Assembly (NCBI GenBank): GCA_013140605.1
Contig: JABFSL010000022.1
Span: forward strand, 47,022-111,021
Direction: 5' to 3'
Length of the DNA: 64,000 nucleotides
Source: Anaerolineales bacterium
GTDB taxonomy: Bacteria > Chloroflexota > Anaerolineae > Anaerolineales > Villigracilaceae
Below are positions 58,594 through 64,000 of the stretch, one piece after another (the stretch's first letter is position 1; each line of letters opens with the position of its first letter). The translations under genes and the position numbers were made by a program. The notes beneath the pieces were generated by a model. The model worked only from the letters and a program-made list of their open reading frames with translations. It was not told the DNA's origin and did no database searches.

Positions 58594-59127
58594 ATGACAA
58601 AATTCAATTTTACTGAAGAAGAAGTGCAGTTGAATAAAAAAGGAGCTCTTAGCCAGAGGCAAAAAGAAGTTCTTAAGGCTATGGCGTATAGCATCCGCAA
58701 AAGTTCAAAAAGCGGGGTATGGATTATCCTCTTTTTTCTGGCACTTGGTTCATGCATTATGGGCGCGGTGTTTTTGCAAGGTATGGATGCCCGAAAACTG
58801 CCAACGTTGGGTCCACAGATGATGATGGGGTTGTGCTTTACAGTTTTTGCTGTCTTTGTGATAACCGCCCTGAGCATTTTCATTTCACGAAGGCAGGCCG
58901 CTAAACTGGAAGCGGCGCCACTGCTTTCCGCAGAAGGGGTTATTCGACATGATTCAGATTATTCCCAGAATAGCGGCATTAAAAGTTATTATGTGTATTT
59001 CGGCAAAAAACGTTTTAGCTTCCCGGATGGAATGAGTCGTGTTTTTCCCGAAGGTGCCACGTTCCGCATATACTATTGCAAGGTCGGGCAGATTGAACTG
59101 ATTATGTCTTTCGAAAGACTGGCTTAA
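58594..59127 (+). CDS. Two-helix membrane protein, unknown function
   Basis: 177 residues from ATG 58594 (TGAGGAG ahead), 8 bases after the SufR-like stop. Charged N-terminus (QLNKKGALSQRQKEVLKAMA), then membrane helices at ~50-70 and ~85-107, and a C-terminal beta-rich domain (GIKSYYVYFGKKRFSFPDGM) of ~70 residues. Not recognised. Possibly co-transcribed with the regulator. Confidence 0.7.
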   Translation: MTKFNFTEEEVQLNKKGALSQRQKEVLKAMAYSIRKSSKSGVWIILFFLALGSCIMGAVFLQGMDARKLPTLGPQMMMGLCFTVFAVFVITALSIFISRRQAAKLEAAPLLSAEGVIRHDSDYSQNSGIKSYYVYFGKKRFSFPDGMSRVFPEGATFRIYYCKVGQIELIMSFERLA

Positions 59128-59139
59128 ATTTAACTCTGA

Positions 59140-59211
59140 AATCGGGCAGCTTGCCGCCCGACTTGGGTTGAAAAGACCTCCGAGACGCTTCGCGCAAAAT
59201 CTCGGAGGTCT
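59140..59211. repeat. Two adjacent palindromes
   Basis: TCGGGC-(8)-GCCCGA around 59142-59161, then AGACCTCCGAGA / TCTCGGAGGTCT arms (59174-59185, 59200-59211) around CGCTTCGCGC. The second probably terminates the + gene and, on the other strand, the deaminase. Confidence 0.65.
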
Positions 59212-59214
59212 GAT

Positions 59215-59643
59215 TTAAGGTGAAAATTCCTTTTGCACCACTTCAATATTTGCGGCGTTGAGAAAGTTCGTTGCGTTCTCATCGGTACGATAGGCAGTGC
59301 TGTACACGATGCGCGAAATACCCGCGTTGATGAGTACCTTGGTGCAGTTGATGCAGGGAAGATGGGTTACATAACATGTGGAGCCTTTGGTTGAGACTCC
59401 ATGCAGTGCGGCCTGGATGATGGCGTTTGTCTCTGCGTGAATCGTACGGACGCAATGTCCATCCACCATGAGGTGACCGATCTCGTCACAATGATCTTGT
59501 CCTGCCGGGGAGCCGTTGAATCCCGTTGTGAGGATGCGTTTCTCAAACACGATCACGCAGCCAACGAAGGCGCGGTCACAAGTACTGCGCTCGGATACTG
59601 CATAGGCGATCTTCATGAAATAGGAATCCCAATCTGGGCGCAT
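59215..59643 (-). CDS. Deoxycytidylate deaminase-like protein
   Basis: Start at ATG 59641-59643 (MRPDWDSYFMKIAYAVSERS), GGAGA ahead; the longer frame adds 16 codons. 142 residues. CMP/dCMP deaminase signature: YAVSERSTCDRAFVGCVIV, TGFNGSPAG, TIHAETNAIIQAA (HAE) and LPCINCTKVLINAG (PCxxC). ComEB-like. Converts dCMP to dUMP for thymidylate synthesis. Confidence 0.88.
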   Translation of the reverse strand: MRPDWDSYFMKIAYAVSERSTCDRAFVGCVIVFEKRILTTGFNGSPAGQDHCDEIGHLMVDGHCVRTIHAETNAIIQAALHGVSTKGSTCYVTHLPCINCTKVLINAGISRIVYSTAYRTDENATNFLNAANIEVVQKEFSP

Positions 59644-59673
59644 AACACTCTCCGTTTTAACGATTTTTCTTTT

Positions 59674-59752
59674 CAAACACGAAGGACACAAAGGTCACGA
59701 AGGAAAATCTTAAGGTCTTAAACCCTTTGTGTACTTCGTGTCCTTTGTGTTT
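59674..59752. repeat. AAACACGAAGGACACAAAGG inverted repeat
   Basis: Left AAACACGAAGGACACAAAGG and right ACTTCGTGTCCTTTGTGTTT arms around a TCTTAAGGTCTTAA centre. A dispersed-repeat style; one incomplete copy is at 28205. Confidence 0.65.
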
Positions 59753-59762
59753 AAGTTTTGTT

Positions 59763-61604
59763 TTACTCCACCGTTACACTCTTCGCAAGATTTCGCGGCT
59801 GGTCAACATCCAGTCCGCGGATGGCGGCGATGTGATAGGCGAGTAATTGCAACGGAAGCACGGTCAAGATCGGGGAGAGCATCCACGGCGCTTCGGGAAT
59901 CCAGAGCACGTGGTCAGCCATACCTTTGACCAATTCATCTCCTTCAGTAGCCACAGCGATGACAATGCCATCACGCGCCTTGGCCTGTTGGATCTGCGAG
60001 ATCATTTTCTCGTGCCAGGGGTCTTTGGGAGCAATACACAACACAGGCATTTCCTTATCTATCAAGGCGATGGGACCGTGCTTCATTTCTCCGGCGGGAT
60101 AGCCTTCAGCATGGATGTATGAAATCTCCTTGAGTTTGAGCGCGCCTTCATAAGCGATGGGCATATTGATGCCGCGTCCCAAATAGAGACAACCTGTAAT
60201 ATCTTTTAATGCGTGGGCTACCTTTTCAATTTCTGATTCGGTATCCAATACACGGCCAGCCAGATCAGGGACAAGGCGCAAGTCTGCGACCAATGCTTTG
60301 CGGGTCTTGTCGTCAATTGTCCCGCGCAGGTCTGCAAGCAATATCGCCAGCATATACTGGTCCACCAACGGCGCAGTAAATGCTTTCGTAGACGCCACCC
60401 CAATTTCAGGTCCAGTTTGCATCGCGATGAATCCATCCGAGACGCGCATGGCCTGTGATCCGATCGCGTTGACGATGCTCCAGATAATTCCGCCCTTGCG
60501 GCGTCCCTCTTCCATGGCGGCCAACGTATCGGCAGTTTCACCGGATTGCGAGATGGCAAGCACCACTGTGTTTTCATCCACGATCGGGTCGCTGTAGCGG
60601 AACTCGGAACCGATCACCACTTCCACGGGGATGCGCGCGATCTTTTCGATCAGATATTTTCCGACCATGCCCGCATACGCGGCGGTGCCGCAGGCGGTGA
60701 TGTAAATGCGCTGGATGCGTTTTGCAAGTTCGGGCGTGAGGTTTAATTCGGGCAGGCGGATGCGGCCTTCTTTGAAATCCACGCGGCCAGCGAGTGTGTC
60801 CGTCAATGCGCGCACCTGCTCGTGGATTTCCTTTTGCATGAAGTGACGATACTCGCCTTTTTCAGCGGCAACCGCATCCCAGGCAATGGTGTGGATTTCA
60901 GGTTTTACTTCCAGGCCTTCCAGGGTTTCGATGCGCACGCTGTCACGCGTGACAATTGCCATTTGACGCGATTCCAAAAATATTACTTTGCGTGTGTGCT
61001 CCAAAATGGCGGGGATATCTGAGGCGATGAAGTTTTCGTTTTCGCCCAACCCGATCACCACTCCGCCCGCGTTGCCGATGCGCGCAGTTACGATCTTATC
61101 CGGGTCATCCACAGACATAAGCAGCACCACATTCGCGCCATCGATCTGCTTAAAGGTACGCCGCGCGGCTTCAACGAAATTTATTCCCGTTGCTTGATGA
61201 TGTTCTGCCAAATGCACAATGGTCTCCGTGTCGGTCTCTGAAAGAAAATTGACTCCTTCTGCAACCAGTTCATCCTTGATCTCAAGGAAATTTTCCACGA
61301 TGCCGTTATGAACCACAACGACTTTGCCCGCGCTGCCAACATGCGGATGCGCATTTCGGGCGGATGGTGCGCCGTGTGTTGCCCAGCGCGTATGACCGAT
61401 ACCTGGCGCGCCTGTCAGCGGGGATTTGCTCACCAGGTCAATTAATTGCGATAACTTTCCCGCGTCTCTCCTGACTTCGATCTGGTTGCCATTAATGACA
61501 GCGACTCCAGCTGAGTCATAACCGCGGTATTCAAGCCTCTTCAGGCCATTGAGGATGATCGACACCGCGTCACGCGGGCCGACATATCCGACGATTCCAC
61601 ACAT
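59763..61604 (-). CDS. glmS: Glutamine-fructose-6-phosphate aminotransferase
   Basis: 613 residues from ATG 61602-61604 (MCGIVGYVGPRDAV), GGAGG ahead; a longer frame upstream is only repeat sequence. Catalytic C2, GHTRWATHGAPS and HNGIVENF in the glutaminase domain, then two SIS domains (AISQSGETADTLAAMEEGRR) and the conserved RNLAKSVTVE end. Makes glucosamine-6-P for cell-wall and polysaccharide synthesis. I see no glmS-ribozyme-like core upstream. Confidence 0.96.
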   Translation of the reverse strand: MCGIVGYVGPRDAVSIILNGLKRLEYRGYDSAGVAVINGNQIEVRRDAGKLSQLIDLVSKSPLTGAPGIGHTRWATHGAPSARNAHPHVGSAGKVVVVHNGIVENFLEIKDELVAEGVNFLSETDTETIVHLAEHHQATGINFVEAARRTFKQIDGANVVLLMSVDDPDKIVTARIGNAGGVVIGLGENENFIASDIPAILEHTRKVIFLESRQMAIVTRDSVRIETLEGLEVKPEIHTIAWDAVAAEKGEYRHFMQKEIHEQVRALTDTLAGRVDFKEGRIRLPELNLTPELAKRIQRIYITACGTAAYAGMVGKYLIEKIARIPVEVVIGSEFRYSDPIVDENTVVLAISQSGETADTLAAMEEGRRKGGIIWSIVNAIGSQAMRVSDGFIAMQTGPEIGVASTKAFTAPLVDQYMLAILLADLRGTIDDKTRKALVADLRLVPDLAGRVLDTESEIEKVAHALKDITGCLYLGRGINMPIAYEGALKLKEISYIHAEGYPAGEMKHGPIALIDKEMPVLCIAPKDPWHEKMISQIQQAKARDGIVIAVATEGDELVKGMADHVLWIPEAPWMLSPILTVLPLQLLAYHIAAIRGLDVDQPRNLAKSVTVE

Positions 61605-61636
61605 AATAGGGATCCTCCGATTGTTTAATGATGTAT

Positions 61637-61732
61637 GTCGTTGCGAGGGCAGTGTTCTTCCGCCCGAAGCAATCTCCTCATTAACAGGAGATTGCTTCGT
61701 CGCGAAGAACAAGTGCGCTCCTCGCAATGACG
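61637..61732. repeat. GAAGCAATCTC palindromic element, copy 4
   Basis: Ends GTCGTTGCGAGGG and CTCCTCGCAATGACG with GAAGCAATCTCC / GGAGATTGCTTCGTC inside. First 33 bases upstream of the glmS start. Confidence 0.92.
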
Positions 61733-61873
61733 TGGTTGTTTTTTGCCACCCATTGCCTTTTGCCCGCGTGATCACTCGCGCGGTATTGTCGGCAATGTTT
61801 TCCTTGGAGGGAAAGAATGACGGGTATGGCGTACCCGAAGGGCTTCCGCTGATCGTTCGATTTTCCGACCAGA

Positions 61874-61962
61874 CCCTAAAGGTTTTCGCGATAAAACGGA
61901 TACAAAATTTCAAACAAGTTATGCTTGAGATTCGCTATTATTTGCAAAGGAAACCTTTAGGG
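61874..61962. repeat. Separated inverted repeat CCCTAAAGGTTT
   Basis: 12-bp arms (61874-61885 and 61951-61962), 65 bases apart, in the 560-base spacer 61605-62164. Apart from the palindromic element, this inverted repeat and the terminator at its right end, I see no gene or RNA there. Confidence 0.55.
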
Positions 61963-62101
61963 CCTAAAGTCGTTAACTCCATTTCGCAATGGAGAACCCT
62001 CATCCTCGTCAACTTTGGTGATGAAACCCAAAGTCCATGCGCTGTCTTTCCCGAGTACTTTATTTTTCGTTCCACCTCCTTTTTGAATGTTCCGGGATTA
62101 T

Positions 62102-62149
62102 ACCGTAAAAAAGACACCCGCCAAATTTGGCGGGTGTCTTTTTTACGGT
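62102..62149 (-). terminator. Terminator of the TadE-like gene
   Basis: Perfect 48-bp palindrome (arms 62102-62125, 62126-62149), 16 bases past the minus-strand stop; the arm ends are A/T tracts. Confidence 0.85.
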
Positions 62150-62164
62150 GGCTTAATTTACTAA

Positions 62165-63736
62165 CTAATCTGGAGGCCTTGGTGTCCAAGTTGGGCTAGG
62201 CGTTTTCGTTGGTGTTTTCGTCGGGACATTCGGCGTATTTGTGCGCGTATTTGTGGGAGGCACTGTATTGGTACGTGTCGGCGATGGCACAGTTGGCGTA
62301 ACTGTTGATGTTTTTGTACGTGTTGGTGATGGCACAGTTGGCGTGCGAGTAGGCGTGTTGGAAGGCGTGAACGTCTTGGAAGGTGTGCGTGTGATGGTTG
62401 GCGTACGCGTGATGGTTGGCGTACGCGTGATGGTCGGTGTACGCGTGATGGTTGGTGTGCGCGTGGGTGTGCGTGTGAAAGTTGGAGTGCGTGTGGGGCC
62501 AGGAGTCCTTGTTGGGGTGTTTGTGGCCACCACGGTAGTGATGTTCTTCGTGCAGGTGCCCCAGCCGGCAAGATCAAATGTCAATGTGACACCCCAGTTG
62601 CCTGTAAAATTCTTGTTATTGAAGTCCGCAAACCAATCTGCCGATACCGGGCTTAGGCCGCCATTAAGAGCGATTGAAGGAGAGGCGGTGTTGCTGACTG
62701 TCGCAGACCAACTATTTGCGGTCGCATAGCGGGTGCCGTTGAATGTGACTTCATTGAAGTACATCGCAGTTGTTGTATTGTTCACAGGCACGGCATAGGT
62801 GGTATCCCAGGTGAGGACAGAGCTGGTAAGAAATACCCTGCCCATATTATTATTTGTGACGGTTACCAAAAAGTCATCAGAATTAAAGCGCGCGTTACTG
62901 AGAATGATATTACTGCACAACGGCACAGGAGTGACGGTTGGTGTGAATGTTTTTGTCGGAGTGTTGGATGGCGTAGGCGTATTGGATGGCGTGCGGGTAG
63001 GAGATGGCGTAAATGTGTTCGTTGGCGTACGGGTAGGAGTAAGAGTAAAAGTAGGTGAAGGTGTTGCTGTATCCACAAAACCACCAGGGGGATTCGGGTT
63101 CCCTGCTGGTTGTACGATCTTGGCAATGCGGAAAGATTCGTTGATCCCGGAGCGATAGGATGCAAGATGGATCATATCCGGTACGACGTAAAGGTTCGAA
63201 AAGATTGTCGGGAGAATAAAGGTAAAGTTATAGTCGGCTGCCACAAAGACCTGCTTGCCCGGGTCCCCAGCGTTTTCGGCAACTGTACAGTCAGCATATA
63301 CCCCGGGAGTACGCATTTGCGGCCTGATGAAGTCAGTCTCGTCTGAGCAGACAGTGATATTCAAATACTCAATATCACTCTGCGCAAGGGCTGGGCTTTC
63401 CTCATAGTGAAAACCAAGGATCACCCGTCTGGTTTCCTGCTCGATGGATGGAAGTCTGGCATTCTTAATTTCATCTAATTCACTATCCCCGCCGCACGGA
63501 GTGCCATCGATGTCCAGATCCACACATTCAGCCAAATTATAAGTGCCGGCAGTGGCATAGCGAATACCGAAGCGGGTGGAGTTTTCAATGATCAGCCATG
63601 CGTAGAACAAACGCCCAAATTCCAATATCCCAACAATGGTCAGCATCAAAATCGGCAGGACGAGCGCAAACTCCACCATGCCCTGCGCTTTTTTAGACCT
63701 GCGATTCTTGTTATTTTGGGGAGAAAAATTATTCAT
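62165..63736 (-). CDS. TadE-like pilus protein with Thr/Pro-rich tail
   Basis: 523 residues. N-terminal TadE-type leader (KKAQGMVEFALVLPILMLTI) with the processed-helix Glu in VEF, FGRLFYAWLIIENSTRF. A cysteine-bearing minor-pilin-like domain follows, with two Thr/Pro-rich segments: ~240-275, and the C-terminal ~100 residues containing four exact RTPTIT repeats. Between them is a ~125-residue domain (CSNIILSNARFNSDDFLV). Probably an exposed minor pilin of the Tad/Flp system. Starts 21 bases after the upstream vWA-like gene. Confidence 0.85.
   Translation of the reverse strand: MNNFSPQNNKNRRSKKAQGMVEFALVLPILMLTIVGILEFGRLFYAWLIIENSTRFGIRYATAGTYNLAECVDLDIDGTPCGGDSELDEIKNARLPSIEQETRRVILGFHYEESPALAQSDIEYLNITVCSDETDFIRPQMRTPGVYADCTVAENAGDPGKQVFVAADYNFTFILPTIFSNLYVVPDMIHLASYRSGINESFRIAKIVQPAGNPNPPGGFVDTATPSPTFTLTPTRTPTNTFTPSPTRTPSNTPTPSNTPTKTFTPTVTPVPLCSNIILSNARFNSDDFLVTVTNNNMGRVFLTSSVLTWDTTYAVPVNNTTTAMYFNEVTFNGTRYATANSWSATVSNTASPSIALNGGLSPVSADWFADFNNKNFTGNWGVTLTFDLAGWGTCTKNITTVVATNTPTRTPGPTRTPTFTRTPTRTPTITRTPTITRTPTITRTPTITRTPSKTFTPSNTPTRTPTVPSPTRTKTSTVTPTVPSPTRTNTVPPTNTRTNTPNVPTKTPTKTPSPTWTPRPPD
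62391..62462 (-). repeat. 18-bp tandem repeat, four units
   Basis: Units of GTGATGGTTGGCGTACGC (two exact, then two with 2-3 changes), coding RTPTIT on the minus strand inside the TadE-like gene. Copy number could vary by slippage. Confidence 0.9.
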
Positions 63737-63757
63737 AAGATTTCCTTTGATGCAGGG

Positions 63758-64000
63758 TTATTGTGAGATCTTGGTAGCAATGTTTTTGGCAATTCTATCA
63801 AAAATATCTGCCAGTGCTGTGCTGGTTGGCGCATAAAAATATTGGCCGTGATTAATGGTAGGTGGATTGCTAGGGTCGCAAACATAACTGGTAGGTGTTG
63901 TATAAGTTATCACATCAATACCATCACCGGCACATTCGGCTATGTATTGGAGTAATGCTTCAGCAGGTAGGATCCTTGTCGTTCCATCTGCATAGAAATC
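63758..64000 (-). CDS. Probable TadG/vWA-type pilus protein (3' part only)
   Basis: The last 80 codons before a TAA at 63758-63760; the gene enters from the right window edge. The translation includes CDPSNPPTINHGQYFYAP and ends TSTALADIFDRIAKNIATK-ISQ. Such a YYYAP...L..IF..IA ending closes von Willebrand-like TadG proteins of Tad pili in this kind of genome. It lies 21 bases before the TadE-like start, so both are likely one operon. Confidence 0.65.
   Translation of the reverse strand, partial: DFYADGTTRILPAEALLQYIAECAGDGIDVITYTTPTSYVCDPSNPPTINHGQYFYAPTSTALADIFDRIAKNIATKISQ

Noticed and set aside
61605..61860. glmS ribozyme upstream of glmS
   Set aside because: No recognisable core could be found by eye in the leader.
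61605..61913. 103-residue N-terminal extension of GlmS
   Set aside because: It translates a palindromic element and spacer; MCGIVGYVG is the invariant mature start with a good ribosome site.
62391..62462. CRISPR-like array
   Set aside because: 18-bp units are contiguous, without spacers, and lie within a coding repeat.

Overview
The window looks like chromosomal DNA of a Chloroflexota bacterium of the class Anaerolineae. This is inferred from recognisable families and style, not from a marker gene. The pointers are lipoproteins with Thr/Pro linkers of the TPTNTPEPTATATE type, LysM/M23 lipoproteins, an archaeal-type prolyl-tRNA synthetase, a fused formiminotransferase-cyclodeaminase, Tad pilus genes with long Pro-Thr tails, and very many short palindromic repeats between and inside genes. 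Composition is moderate in GC. There are no rRNA genes, no convincing tRNA genes, no CRISPR array and no prophage.

Layout. 1-7.5 kb: a repeat-built membrane protein, a cyclic-nucleotide-binding/NifU fusion divergent from a TlpA-OsmC redox pair, then three tandem paralogous LysM + LasA-like (M23A) lipoproteins. 7.5-13.6 kb: a formate dehydrogenase locus on the minus strand: NuoE-NuoF fusion, a selenocysteine-containing catalytic subunit read through an in-frame TGA at 9687-9689 with a SECIS-like hairpin, a CBS protein, and FdhD upstream. 13.6-19 kb: DUF402, YHS, GH13 glucosidase, cytochrome b5-like protein, Zn-alcohol dehydrogenase, TrmO-like protein, acetyltransferase. 19-26 kb: an Asn/Asp/Gly-rich DUF5666 lipoprotein, two HAD hydrolases, cupin, deaminase, DUF2806 protein, the folate enzyme, and a REP-associated transposase between two REPs. 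26-38 kb: acetyl-CoA synthetase, FAD oxidoreductase, a HEAT-repeat/hydrolase fusion, ProS, LOG protein, MazG-like protein, CCA-type nucleotidyltransferase, a TIR-like protein of possible defence function, and an inositol-phosphatase family protein. 38-54 kb: a GbsR/MarR-regulated group, FeoAB, hydrolases, RicT-like PSP1 protein, and a MacAB-type exporter with a two-component system. 53-64 kb: an Fe-S/respiratory block (IscX-NuoB-NuoCD-NuoI-Mrp) divergent from a SufR-like regulator, then deaminase, GlmS and Tad pilus genes.

How the genes fit. Formate oxidation to NAD+ (FdhA/NuoEF/FdhD), a partial complex I and Fe-S handling (IscX, Mrp, SufR-like, RicT-like) suggest a flexible anaerobic or facultative metabolism; acetate activation and sugar and folate/histidine metabolism are also present. 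Selenocysteine use implies SelA/B/C/D elsewhere in the genome.

The most unusual signal is repeat biology. There are four copies of a ~90-bp palindromic element, a pair of 150-200-bp elements with inverted-repeat ends (one of which supplies the C-terminus of a HAD protein), REPs flanking a transposase, and at least five genes (fdhA, nuoEF, GH13, feoB, the SufR-like gene) with a short repeat apparently inserted in frame, resembling in principle the Rickettsia palindromic elements.
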